NCBI RefSeq assembly: GCF_017183135.1
Contig: NZ_JADDXW010000023.1
Location: forward strand, 1-34,239
Length of the DNA: 34,239 nucleotides
Source of the DNA: Aurantimonas marina
GTDB lineage: Bacteria; Pseudomonadota; Alphaproteobacteria; Rhizobiales; Rhizobiaceae
Direction of reading: 5' to 3'
Part shown: positions 8,304 to 17,015 of the stretch, piece by piece
Layout: every line of letters begins with the position of its first letter
Numbering within the stretch: position 1 is the first letter of the stretch
Program-made: the position numbers and the translations under genes
Notes under the pieces: generated by a model
Seen by the model: only the letters and a program-made list of their open reading frames with translations
Database searches by the model: none
Told to the model about the DNA's origin: nothing

Positions 8304-10313
8304 CTACCTCAAGGGCCAAGGGAGATCGACGGCCGATTGCAGCCATCCACTCGGGAAATTCAGCGACAGGGCGTTGGCCAGGAAGGTGAAGAAGACCATC
8401 GCCACCGCCGTCAGGAGCAGTGTGCGGGTCCAGCTGGCTTGCGCCCGCACCCGCAGAAACACCAGGAAGAAGACCAGCGCGCCCAACCAGAAACCGACTA
8501 GGGCGGTGATGGCGACCAGCGCCGCGATCCAAAACGCTCCGGCCCAAGGACTGCGAATATCGTCCTCGCCGACATGATCGCCGTGGACCTCGTGATCGAA
8601 GATCGCCGGATTGGCGTTCTCGCCGAGCACCAGCACCCCGAGCAGCAGCAACGCGAATAGACCGGCGACAGCCGCGCTGCCCATCGGGAAGACCGCCCCC
8701 AGAAAGGATTGGCCGGCCGCATCCCAGATCGCATAGGCAAAGATCGCGAGCACGAGGGCGGCAAACGCGATCTGCGGCCCGCGATCGGTCAACGGCGCGC
8801 GCCCAGAAACCGAGATGGCCGTCGCCGAGGCATCTGCAGGAGCCGGCGCGCCGGTGTCGTCGACGCGGTTGCGCACGCCGAACCAGATCGACAGTGCCGT
8901 CAGCGCGCCGATGATCAAGACGCCCGGACGACTCAGGAACTCCCAGCCGTAGAATTGCACTGCCTGGTAGAGGTAGGTTTCGGCCTGCGGCGCCAACACG
9001 AAGCCGATCAGCATCGCGGGGCGCGGCCAGCCGAAGCGCTTCATCAGAACGCCAAGCACGCCCAGCACCAGCAGCGCCACCAGATCGGCCAGATCGCGCG
9101 TCGCCTGAAAGGCGGCGAAGGAAATCACCGCGATCATGAACGGGGCGAGCAGCGGAAACGGAATGGTCGTCAGCCGCGAGATCGGCTGCGCCAGCGCGAT
9201 GCACAGCCCTGCGCCGATGACATTGGCAAGGGCAAGCGACCAGATGATCGAATAGGTGATGTTGAGATCGGAGGTGACCATCGAGGGGCCCGGCTCGATG
9301 CCGATCAGCACCATTCCGCCGAGGAACACCGCCATCGACCCGGACCCGGGAATGCCGAACAGGAGGGTGGGCAGCAGGGCGCCGCCTTCCTTGGCGTTGT
9401 TGGCGCTTTCCGGAGCGATCACGCCGCGGATGTCGCCTTGGCCGAACCGCGAGGTGTCCTTCGTCGTCTGCACCGCGTGGCCGTAGGCGATCCAGTCCAC
9501 GACCGAGCCGCCGAGGCCGGGGATCGCGCCGATGATGCAGCCGATGCCGGCGCAGCGCAGGCTGAGGAACCAGTGGCGCATCCAGTCGCGGACGCCCTCG
9601 AACCAGCCGGCCCCGAGAGAGGCTCCACCGGTGATCGACTGATTGCGGCGCAGCAATTCGGCGATCTCTGGAAAGGCGAAGAGTCCGAGGCCGACCACGA
9701 CCAGCGGCACGCCGTCATAGAGATAGTCGAAGTCTAAGATCATCCGGAATTCACCGGTGGCTGGCGCACCGCCGACGGAGCCGAGCACCAAACCGATCCC
9801 GCAGGCAGCCAGCCCTTTGGCAAGACTGCGACCGGCGAGCACACCGACCATGGAGAGGCCGAACAGCGACAGCATGAACAGTTCGGCCGAGCCGAAGGCG
9901 AGAATGATCGGCCGGGCGATCAAAACGAAACCGGTCAGGACGACAGCGCCGAACAAGCCGCCGAAGAGCGAGGAGACGAAGGCGGCCGAAAGGGCACGCG
10001 CCGCCTGACCCTGCTTGGCCAGCGGAAAGCCGTCGAGCACTGTGGCCTGGCTGGCGCTCGATCCGGGAATGCCCATAAGGACAGAGGCAAAGGTATCCGA
10101 GGTGGGGATGACCGCGATCAGGCCGATCAGCATGGCCAACGCGGTGACCGAGTCCATGCCGTAGAGAAACGGGATCAGCAGCGACAAGCCAGCGATGCCG
10201 CCAAGGCCGGGAAAGACGCCGATCGACAGGCCGAGCACGACGCCGAGCAGCATGTAGAGCATGTGTTGCCACGTCAGGAGTTCGGCGAGCGCCGAAACGA
10301 AGACGTCGAACAT
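8304..10313 (-). CDS. Tripartite tricarboxylate transporter permease, TctA-TctB fusion
   Basis: This 669-residue inner-membrane protein carries both permease subunits of a TTT transporter. Residues 1 to about 500 are TctA, with a glycine-rich first segment GLSIGVFPGLGGIAG, then GIPGSSASQATVLDGFPLAKQG and LLFGIPGSGSMAVFLGGM, and about eleven hydrophobic segments. After a short polar linker (about 500-520, VDDTGAPAPADASA), residues 525-669 form a four-helix TctB-like domain ending in LNFPSGWLQSAVDLPWPLR. In classic systems TctA and TctB are separate proteins. The ATG at 10313 has GGGAGGT seven bases upstream. It follows tctC by 76 bp, which can form a long hairpin, and is 5 bp from the prpF-like gene. 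Confidence 0.93.
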   Translation of the reverse strand: MFDVFVSALAELLTWQHMLYMLLGVVLGLSIGVFPGLGGIAGLSLLIPFLYGMDSVTALAMLIGLIAVIPTSDTFASVLMGIPGSSASQATVLDGFPLAKQGQAARALSAAFVSSLFGGLFGAVVLTGFVLIARPIILAFGSAELFMLSLFGLSMVGVLAGRSLAKGLAACGIGLVLGSVGGAPATGEFRMILDFDYLYDGVPLVVVGLGLFAFPEIAELLRRNQSITGGASLGAGWFEGVRDWMRHWFLSLRCAGIGCIIGAIPGLGGSVVDWIAYGHAVQTTKDTSRFGQGDIRGVIAPESANNAKEGGALLPTLLFGIPGSGSMAVFLGGMVLIGIEPGPSMVTSDLNITYSIIWSLALANVIGAGLCIALAQPISRLTTIPFPLLAPFMIAVISFAAFQATRDLADLVALLVLGVLGVLMKRFGWPRPAMLIGFVLAPQAETYLYQAVQFYGWEFLSRPGVLIIGALTALSIWFGVRNRVDDTGAPAPADASATAISVSGRAPLTDRGPQIAFAALVLAIFAYAIWDAAGQSFLGAVFPMGSAAVAGLFALLLLGVLVLGENANPAIFDHEVHGDHVGEDDIRSPWAGAFWIAALVAITALVGFWLGALVFFLVFLRVRAQASWTRTLLLTAVAMVFFTFLANALSLNFPSGWLQSAVDLPWPLR

Positions 10314-10344
10314 GGCGGTGACCTCCCAGAGCCGCGTCGGAATC

Positions 10345-10379
10345 GGGGTGGACGACTCTTAGGAGCCGCCCACCACCCC
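10345..10379 (-). terminator. Intercistronic hairpin between tctC and tctAB
   Basis: GGGGTGG (10345-10351) pairs perfectly with CCACCCC (10373-10379). The enclosed bases pair further (GACGACTC against GAGCCGCC, with mismatches). No T-run follows on the minus strand. Such hairpins between a binding-protein gene and its permease gene often stabilise the first message or cut read-through, so more TctC than TctAB would be made. That role is inference. Confidence 0.5.
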
Positions 10380-10389
10380 AATCAGGGGG

Positions 10390-11490
10390 TCAGTCGTCGC
10401 TCAGCTTCACGTTATATTCCGAGCCCAGCATGTCGACGACCTGGCTGCGCAACTCGGGCGAGATCGTCGTGCCCTTTTCGAACAGCGCCTGTGCCGCCTT
10501 GCCGGTCACCTGCTCATAGGTGCCGAGTACGGGCTCCTTGGCCGACTGGTATTCCGGATCGGCCTTCATCTGTGTGACGGCATCCTGATAGGCCGCGACG
10601 ATGTCCTCAGGTGTGTCCTTGGGCAGGAATACCATCTTCTGGGCCGGAAAACCGGCGGTAAAAAAGGCGAAATAGGCATCGAACTCCGGACCCGACGGCG
10701 CTTTACCGGTCAGCATCTCGTAGGCTTCGCCGAAATGCGGCAGGTCGGGAAAGGTCGGATCGCGGACGAGATTGCCGTCCTCGTCCAGTGCGCCCCAGGA
10801 GAACAGCGGAACCGCCTTGCCCTCGTCCACCAGCGGCTGCACGTTCTTCAGATAGGCCGAAGACGTCTGGTAATCGATGTTGACCTCGCCGCGCTCGAAG
10901 GCAAGGCGTCCGTCGCCGCGCCCCTTGAAGCCGAAGACGTGCTGGACGTCGAGGCCCATCATCTTGAAGCCGAGCAGCGGAACGAGATCGAGCGAAGTGG
11001 CGCCTTGGCTCGCATAGACCAGCTTCTGGTCCTTCAAATTGCCGATGTCATTCGCGGTCGGCACCAGTTCGGGAGAAGCATAGACGACACCGCCTGTCGG
11101 CGCGGCCAGGACGATCTTCCAGTCCTTGTATTCATAGCGGACGCGTGGATCGCCCAGAAGATACGGGAACTGGGTCGAGCCCGACGTGCCGAGGATGGTC
11201 AGGCCGTCCGGCTTGGCGCGGCTGGCGAAGAGGTTGGTCCCCTTGGTCGAGCCACCGCCGGGCTCGTTGACCACGACAACCGTGGGGTTGCCGGGCAGAT
11301 ATTTGGAGAAGAACGGCGCATTGAACCGCGCCCAGGTGTCCGAACCGCCGCCCGGCGAGAACGGGATGATCCATTCGATGGTCTTGCCCTCGAACGAGAC
11401 CTGAGCCGAAGCCGGTCCCGACATGGTGAGGGCAGCGAGTGAAGCCGCGATCGCCAGGGTCGCGCGGCGCGTGAAATTGTTGACTGTCAT
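10390..11490 (-). CDS. tctC: Tripartite tricarboxylate transporter substrate-binding protein TctC-like
   Basis: This 366-residue periplasmic binding protein delivers the tricarboxylate or related acid to the TctAB permease. The signal peptide covers residues 1-29, with twin arginine-like RR at 8-9, a hydrophobic core and a cleavage site after ASA (27-29). The mature part starts with KTIEWIIPFSPGGGSDTWAR, the conserved TctC opening, and later has VNEPGGGSTKGTN and LVYASQGATS. I chose the ATG at 11490 because it gives a proper signal peptide and has GGAGGAC just upstream; a longer in-frame extension has none. It is divergent from tctD, 169 bp away. The ligand is not readable. TctC proteins bind citrate, aromatics and many other carboxylates. 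Confidence 0.92.
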   Translation of the reverse strand: MTVNNFTRRATLAIAASLAALTMSGPASAQVSFEGKTIEWIIPFSPGGGSDTWARFNAPFFSKYLPGNPTVVVVNEPGGGSTKGTNLFASRAKPDGLTILGTSGSTQFPYLLGDPRVRYEYKDWKIVLAAPTGGVVYASPELVPTANDIGNLKDQKLVYASQGATSLDLVPLLGFKMMGLDVQHVFGFKGRGDGRLAFERGEVNIDYQTSSAYLKNVQPLVDEGKAVPLFSWGALDEDGNLVRDPTFPDLPHFGEAYEMLTGKAPSGPEFDAYFAFFTAGFPAQKMVFLPKDTPEDIVAAYQDAVTQMKADPEYQSAKEPVLGTYEQVTGKAAQALFEKGTTISPELRSQVVDMLGSEYNVKLSDD

Positions 11491-11659
11491 TGGGTCCTCC
11501 CAGACCGTTGCATTGATAGTCGAGATCAGATGACGGTATCCCGCGCTCCGTGTCTTTTCTCCCATGGATCTGCCGGCGTCGTCTAAATCGCGGGGCCAGC
11601 TTGATCCGGGTCTGTTTATTCGCGCAACCTGTCTGAACCCTGTCAAGGTCCGGAGAACC

Positions 11660-12340
11660 ATGCGAATTGTTCTGATCGAAGACAATGAAATGCTCGCGCG
11701 CGGGATCGCCACTGCGCTGCGCGATCTCGGACATGCCGTGGACTGCCTCTCGGACGGCAACGAAGGCGCCACCTATCTCGCCACCCAGGGCACAGACGTC
11801 GCGATTGTCGATGTCAACCTGCCGGGACTGAGCGGCTTTGAGCTGGTCCGGGCACTACGCCAACGCGGGAATTCAACGCCGGTGCTGATCCTGACGGCGC
11901 GGGGCGAGACAAACGATCGGATCACCGGGCTGGACGCCGGCGCCGACGACTATCTGGTCAAGCCGTTCGACATGGCCGAGCTGATTGCCAGAATCCGCGC
12001 ACTTGCGCGGCGGCTACCAGGATTGCGGCCCGTCGAGGAAACGCTCGGCCGGCTCCGCTTTGACCACGGCGCGCGGCAGTTGTTCGGGCCGCAAGGCCCC
12101 ATCGAGCTCGCGCGACGCGAACTCGCGCTGTTCGAGTACCTGCTCCAGAATTTGGGGCGTGTGATCGCGAAGGAGCGGATCGGCGAGGCCTTGTATGGCG
12201 TCGGCTCCGAGATCGAACCGAATGCGGTGGAACTGGTGGTCTCGCGCCTCCGGCGCAAGTTGCAGGAGACAAACGTCGAGATCCGCACCGCCCGGGGGGT
12301 GGGTTACATGCTCGATGCCGGCAACACCGCTCGATCATGA
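11660..12340 (+). CDS. tctD: OmpR-type response regulator TctD-like
   Basis: This 226-residue two-component regulator probably activates the divergent tct operon when its substrate is present outside the cell. The receiver domain (1-118) has the acidic pocket ED at 7-8, the phospho-acceptor D51 in VDVNLPGLSG and the conserved lysine in DYLVKPFD. The C-terminal winged helix (130-220) contains RELALFEYLLQN and the recognition part NAVELVVSRLRRKL. The ATG at 11660 has GGAG 7 bases upstream. Its stop overlaps the tctE start by four bases (ATGA). The symbol rests on the arrangement with tctE and tctC, which is the classic tctCBA/tctDE layout. Confidence 0.92.
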   Translation: MRIVLIEDNEMLARGIATALRDLGHAVDCLSDGNEGATYLATQGTDVAIVDVNLPGLSGFELVRALRQRGNSTPVLILTARGETNDRITGLDAGADDYLVKPFDMAELIARIRALARRLPGLRPVEETLGRLRFDHGARQLFGPQGPIELARRELALFEYLLQNLGRVIAKERIGEALYGVGSEIEPNAVELVVSRLRRKLQETNVEIRTARGVGYMLDAGNTARS

Positions 12341-13713
12341 TCCGCTCATTGCGCTCGCGGCTCTTCCTGCTGATCGTCTTACCGCTGGTCGTCGTCGCCG
12401 GCTTCGCCGCCGTGGCTCGCTATGTGATGGCCGAGCGGACATCGCAGGTGCTCTACGACAATACTCTCCTCGCCGTCGCATTGGCGATCTCGCGCGACGT
12501 CGTGCTCAGCGAGGGCGATCTCCTGTCCGAGCAGCTGTTGGAATCACTGACCCAGACGCTCGGCGATGCCATCTACTACGAGGTCACCGGCCCGGGCGGC
12601 CGTTTCGTCACCGGATACACCACGTCGCCGCCCTTGCCCGCGGCGCAGGAGATCGCAAGCGGCGTCCCGACCTTCTTCGATGCGCAGTATTTCGACGCGT
12701 CCGTCCGGGCGGTGGTTCTCCGCGAATTCATCTCCGAACCGCAATTCGGCGGTTGGGTGACGGTAAAGGTCTGGCAGACCGTCCGCCAGCGCGACGCGCT
12801 GAGCCTGCAACTGGCTATGGAGGCGTCGACCCTCATGGCCGTAGTGATCGTCGCCGCAGGAGCGTTCGTCTGGTTCGGGATCAACTTCGGCCTGCGGCCG
12901 TTGCTGCAGCTGCGCGAAGCCGTCGAGCGGCGTTCTCCTGACGATCTCAGCCCGATCCGGCGCTCGCTTCCGCGCGAGGTCAAAAGCCTCGTCGCGGCGA
13001 TGAACGCCTTGTTTCGGCAGCTCTCGGATGCCTTTGCCGCCCGCGATGCGTTCATTTCCAGCGCCGCGCATCAGTTACGCAATCCGATCGCAGCCATTCT
13101 GGCGCAGGTGGAAGCGGCGGAGGCCGCCCCTACGGATGCGGATTTGCGCAAAAGGGTCACTGAAGTCGCAGCGGCAGCACGGCGGACCGCCCGCCTGACC
13201 CAGCAATTGTTGTCGCTGGAGTGGGCGCGCGGCAGCAACGCACGGGTCGGCGCGCAGACATTCGACCTCGGCGAATTGGTCGCCGAGAGGTTGCGAATAC
13301 GGGCAGCCGACGCATTGCGCCGTGGGATTGACGTTTCGCTGGAGGTGACCGGTCAGCCTGTCCCAACGTCGGGCGATCCGGTTCTGCTCGGCGAGGCGCT
13401 CGAGAACCTTCTCGATAACGCCATCCGATACGGCTGCCAGGACGGTGGTGCAGTGCGGGTCGAGGTCGGGTTCGAGCCGGGATTTGTTCGTCTAGCCGTC
13501 GAGGATGACGGTCCGGGTGTGCCGGTCGACCAGCGGGACCGCATCTTCGAGCGGTTCCAGCGTGGTGTCGACGACGGGGTGGAAGGCTGCGGACTCGGCC
13601 TGGCAATCGTGCGGGAAATCGCCGAGCGGCACGGTGGCAAAGCTTGGCTGGCCAATACACAGGGCGGAGCGCGGTTCGTGATCGAATTGCCCATCACGGC
13701 AGCCGCCGCGTAA
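12337..13713 (+). CDS. tctE: Sensor histidine kinase TctE-like
   Basis: This 458-residue inner-membrane kinase partners TctD. TM1 spans about residues 9-27 and TM2 about 163-183. Between them lies a periplasmic sensor of about 135 residues of the 2CSK_N/TctE kind, then a HAMP-like region. The H-box is SAAHQLRNPIAAIL with H245, and the ATPase domain has ENLLDNAIRYG, DDGPGVP and GLGLAIVREIAERHGG. All catalytic boxes look intact. It overlaps tctD by 4 bases. The next gene is convergent, 212 bp away. Confidence 0.93.
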   Translation: MIRSLRSRLFLLIVLPLVVVAGFAAVARYVMAERTSQVLYDNTLLAVALAISRDVVLSEGDLLSEQLLESLTQTLGDAIYYEVTGPGGRFVTGYTTSPPLPAAQEIASGVPTFFDAQYFDASVRAVVLREFISEPQFGGWVTVKVWQTVRQRDALSLQLAMEASTLMAVVIVAAGAFVWFGINFGLRPLLQLREAVERRSPDDLSPIRRSLPREVKSLVAAMNALFRQLSDAFAARDAFISSAAHQLRNPIAAILAQVEAAEAAPTDADLRKRVTEVAAAARRTARLTQQLLSLEWARGSNARVGAQTFDLGELVAERLRIRAADALRRGIDVSLEVTGQPVPTSGDPVLLGEALENLLDNAIRYGCQDGGAVRVEVGFEPGFVRLAVEDDGPGVPVDQRDRIFERFQRGVDDGVEGCGLGLAIVREIAERHGGKAWLANTQGGARFVIELPITAAAA

Positions 13714-13749
13714 TGCATCGGTCGAGCGGACCCCGTCGGCTAGCCGTCG

Positions 13750-13763
13750 GTGACAGCCGTCAC
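13750..13763 (+). terminator. Weak hairpin after tctE
   Basis: GTGAC/GTCAC with a four-base loop lies 37 bp after the tctE stop. It has no T-run and is short, so it is only a weak terminator candidate. Confidence 0.25.
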
Positions 13764-13788
13764 ATGGATCAACTTCGAATTTTATGGA

Positions 13789-13816
13789 GTAAAGTTAACT
13801 TCATTGAAAAAATGAA
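13789..13816. repeat. AT-rich palindromes between tctE and the RND operon
   Basis: An AT-rich island in otherwise G+C-rich DNA holds the perfect palindrome AAGTTAACTT (13792-13801) and a hairpin TTCATT/AATGAA (13800-13816). The octamer GTAAAGTT (13789-13796) also occurs in the promoter region of this efflux operon, at 19250-19257. It might be a regulator site, or chance. Confidence 0.4.
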
Positions 13817-13890
13817 AATCTAGTGCGAGCAATTTTCTCAATGTCTCCAGGGTGAGGGCCTTCCTCCCGTTGCCGTTGGCCGGAGAATTG

Positions 13891-13931
13891 ATCCGCAGTA
13901 AGCGGATTTCGGCTGACTATTCTTGTCAGCC
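13891..13931 (-). terminator. Two hairpins at the 3' end of the RND operon
   Basis: GGCTGAC/GTCAGCC (13911-13931, 7 bp, 7-base loop) overlaps the stop codon of the RND gene. ATCCGC/GCGGAT (13891-13907, 6 bp, 5-base loop) follows it in the minus direction. Together they look like the end of the operon message, though neither has a strong T-run. Confidence 0.45.
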
Positions 13932-16900
13932 GGCCAGGGTCTCCGGCACCAGATCGTTAGAGGGTTCGGCTGCGGGGCCCTTGGGTGCCTTCACACGGAA
14001 AACAACAAGGTAAAGCGCCGGTATGAAGAGGAGTGTGATTAGGGTTCCCGCGATGATGCCGCCCATCATCGCGTAGGCCATCGGCCCCCAGAAAACCTCG
14101 CGCGAGATCGGGATCAGCGCCAGACTTGCCGCCGCAGCCGTGAGCAGGATCGGGCGTGCCCGCATTGTGCTGGCCTCGAACACCGCATTCCAGGGAGGAA
14201 CGCCTTCCTCGCGCAAGAACTCGATCTGATGGACGAGGATGATCGAGTTGCGGATGAGAATGCCGACGAGCGCCAGAACGCCCAGGATCGCGACGAAGCC
14301 CAGCGGTGCCCCTGACGGAATTAAGGCTGCGACGACGCCGATCAGGCCCAGCGGTGCCGCGCTGACGACAATGAGCGTCGCCCTGAAGCTCTGCATCTGG
14401 ATCATGATCAGCGTCAGCATGGCGACGAGCATCAACGGCACGACGGCGGCGATCGGTCCCTGGCTTTGGGCGCTCGATTCCACCGCACCGCCGATTTCTA
14501 CCGTGTATCCGGCAGGCAGGCTCTCCTGGAACGCGGCGATCTTTCCGGCGAGGTCCGCGACGATCGTCGCGGGTTGTGCCCGCCCGAGGATCGCCGCGCT
14601 GACCGTGACCGTCGGGATGCGCGAGCGCGAGTAGAGGATCGGGTCTTCGTAGCTGTAGCCATAACTGACGAGGCTCGCGAGCGGGATTGCGGCACCTTCG
14701 GAATTCGTCAGCTGCAGGTTCTCGATCGCCTCGATGGAGTCGCGGTCCGACTGGCGGCCGCGCGCCACTACGTCGACCAGATAGATGCCGTCCCGGACCT
14801 CCGTGATCGTCGAACCGTCGAGGATGAGGTTCAGTGTCGACGCGATCTGCTGTGATGTGACGCCCAGCTGGCGCGCCTTGTCCTGCAGGATTTCCACCTG
14901 CAGCACCCGAGCCGGCTCGTTCCAGTCCATGACGATCGATCGCAGACGGGGATCGCCCGCCATGACAGCCGCAAGCTCTCGTCCGCCGGCTCGCACCACC
15001 TCGATATCCGGACCGCCGATGCGGTACTGCACCGGGCGGCCGACCGGTGGTCCGAGCTCGAGATTCTTCACATAAACGTCGATGCCGACGAGGTTTTCGC
15101 GGGCGAATGTCTGGATCTTGTCGCGGACCCGCTCGCGCGCCGCGAGATCCTTGTTGACGATGACGACCTGGCCGAAGAACGGGTTCGATGGCTGGATATC
15201 GTAGGCAAGGATGAAGCGCTCGGCCGAGCGGCCGACATAGGACGAGAAATGGTCGATGTCGTCGTCGCCGACCAGCGTCGCCTCGAGCTTGTCCATCTCC
15301 GCTTTGGTCTCGGCGATGGTCGCGTTTCGCCGCAGCATGAAGTCGACCACGAGTTCCGGCCGGTCGGACGTCGGAAAGAACTGCTGCTGGACGAAGCGCA
15401 TCGAATAGATCGAGCCGGCAAAGAGCGCGACCGTGATCAGGATCGTGATCCAGCGCCAGCGCATCGCGCCCCGCAGGATGCGGCTGAAGGCCCGCCGGGC
15501 AAGACCGGGCTTTGCGTCGTGCTTGTGCATCGACTTGGGCAGCAGCAGCACGCCGATCAGCGGCGTGAACAACACGGCGACGACCCAGGACAGAAGCAGA
15601 GCCAGGGCAATGACGACGAACAGCGAGAAAGTGTACTCGCCGGCATTGGAATTGTTGAAGCCGATCGGCAGGAAACCGGCAACCGTGACGAGCGTTCCCG
15701 ACAGCATCGGAAAGGCGATCGAGGTCCATGCGAAGCTCGCCGCCTTTTCCCTCGTCTCGCCCATCTCCAGACGGGATACCATCGTCTCGATCGCGATCAT
15801 CGCGTCGTCCACCAGAAGGCCGAGAGCGATGATCAGCGCGCCGAGCGAAATCCGCTGCAGCGTCAGGCCGGCATATTCCATGCCGATAAAGGTCATGGCG
15901 AGGACCAGCGGGATCGACAAGGTGACGACCAACCCGGCGCGAAAGCCGAGGCTCACGAAGCTGACGACAAGGACGATGATCACCGCTTCGAGCAGTGCCT
16001 GGGTGAAGCCACCGACGGATTCTTCCACCACAGCCGACTGATCAGCGACGATGTGTACGCCGATGCCGACAGGCAGTTCGGAGACGATGCGCGCCATCTC
16101 CTCTTTCAGGTTTTCGCCGAAGTCGACGATGTTGCCGCCCTTTCGCAGGCCGATGGCAAGGCCGATCGCCGGCTCGCCATTATACCGGAAGAGCGCCGAG
16201 GGCGGGTCCTGGTAGGCCCGCTTGATCGTCGCGACGTCGCTGAGGCGGAAAAAGCGATCGTTGACGCGAAAATTGACCGCAGCCAGACTGTTTTCGGAGG
16301 CGTATTGGCCCGATACACGCACGAAGATGCGCTCCGGCCCGGACTGCACGATACCGGATGGCGCGATCGCGTTCTGGGCTTTCAGCGTATCGATGATCGA
16401 CTGCTCGTCGATGCCGAGCCCCGCTATCTTGCGCAGCGAAAACTCGAGGAAAATCCGTTCGTCCTGCGCGCCGACGAGTTCCACCTTGCCGGCATCCGGC
16501 AGCTGCAGGACCTTTGTGCGCACGTCGTCGACATAATCGCGCAACTGGCGTGGCGTGAAGCCATCGGCGGTGAAGGCATAGATGTTGCCGAAAACGTCGC
16601 CGAACTGGTCGTTGAAACCGAAGCCGTGAAACTCGGCGGGGAACTCACCGCGAATGTCGGCCATCATGTGGCGGACGCGGGTCCAGATGCTGGTGATCTG
16701 ACCGGCCTTCGTTGTCGGAAGGAGGTTGACGAAGATGACCGTCTGACCGGGCGTGGTGATCGACCGGGTATAGTCGAGGGAGTCCAGTTCCTGGAGCTTC
16801 TTCTCCATCCGGTCGGTGACCTGCTCGGTCATCTCCTCGACGGTCGCACCGGGCATGACGCCCGAAACGACCATCGTCTTGATGGTGAAGGGCGGATCCT

Positions 16901-17015
16901 CCTCGCGGCCGAGATTGAGATAGGAGAGCGCACCGACGAGCATCGCGATGATCATCAGGAACCAGACGAACGAGCGGTGGTGAAGCGCCCAGTCGGAGAG
17001 ATTGAAGCCTTTCAC
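13926..17015 (-). CDS. RND efflux transporter permease, TriC-like
   Basis: This 1029-residue inner-membrane proton-driven pump of the HAE-RND class exports drugs, solvents or biocides. It has the standard 2 x (1+5) helix plan with two large periplasmic loops. The proton-relay pair DD is at residues 403-404 in GLLVDDAMIAIETM. The N-terminus (about 1-35) has the first TM helix, and GREEDPPFTIKTMVV follows. The length is normal for the family. It overlaps the upstream adaptor gene by four bases. Two different adaptors in front of one pump is the layout of TriABC of Pseudomonas aeruginosa (triclosan), and the sequence style fits that subfamily. No outer-membrane channel is encoded here, so a chromosomal TolC/OpmH-type partner is expected. 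The substrate is not readable. Confidence 0.93.
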   Translation of the reverse strand: MKGFNLSDWALHHRSFVWFLMIIAMLVGALSYLNLGREEDPPFTIKTMVVSGVMPGATVEEMTEQVTDRMEKKLQELDSLDYTRSITTPGQTVIFVNLLPTTKAGQITSIWTRVRHMMADIRGEFPAEFHGFGFNDQFGDVFGNIYAFTADGFTPRQLRDYVDDVRTKVLQLPDAGKVELVGAQDERIFLEFSLRKIAGLGIDEQSIIDTLKAQNAIAPSGIVQSGPERIFVRVSGQYASENSLAAVNFRVNDRFFRLSDVATIKRAYQDPPSALFRYNGEPAIGLAIGLRKGGNIVDFGENLKEEMARIVSELPVGIGVHIVADQSAVVEESVGGFTQALLEAVIIVLVVSFVSLGFRAGLVVTLSIPLVLAMTFIGMEYAGLTLQRISLGALIIALGLLVDDAMIAIETMVSRLEMGETREKAASFAWTSIAFPMLSGTLVTVAGFLPIGFNNSNAGEYTFSLFVVIALALLLSWVVAVLFTPLIGVLLLPKSMHKHDAKPGLARRAFSRILRGAMRWRWITILITVALFAGSIYSMRFVQQQFFPTSDRPELVVDFMLRRNATIAETKAEMDKLEATLVGDDDIDHFSSYVGRSAERFILAYDIQPSNPFFGQVVIVNKDLAARERVRDKIQTFARENLVGIDVYVKNLELGPPVGRPVQYRIGGPDIEVVRAGGRELAAVMAGDPRLRSIVMDWNEPARVLQVEILQDKARQLGVTSQQIASTLNLILDGSTITEVRDGIYLVDVVARGRQSDRDSIEAIENLQLTNSEGAAIPLASLVSYGYSYEDPILYSRSRIPTVTVSAAILGRAQPATIVADLAGKIAAFQESLPAGYTVEIGGAVESSAQSQGPIAAVVPLMLVAMLTLIMIQMQSFRATLIVVSAAPLGLIGVVAALIPSGAPLGFVAILGVLALVGILIRNSIILVHQIEFLREEGVPPWNAVFEASTMRARPILLTAAAASLALIPISREVFWGPMAYAMMGGIIAGTLITLLFIPALYLVVFRVKAPKGPAAEPSNDLVPETLAG

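Noticed and set aside
8299-9204. N-terminal extension of the PrpF-like gene to 9204
   Set aside because: It would overlap the transporter gene by 900 bases, and its translation is not protein-like; the conserved PrpF N-terminus begins at 8298.
8709-9737. 342-residue plus-strand frame opposite the TctA-TctB gene
   Set aside because: The composition is highly charged and lacks motifs; the opposite strand holds the real membrane protein.
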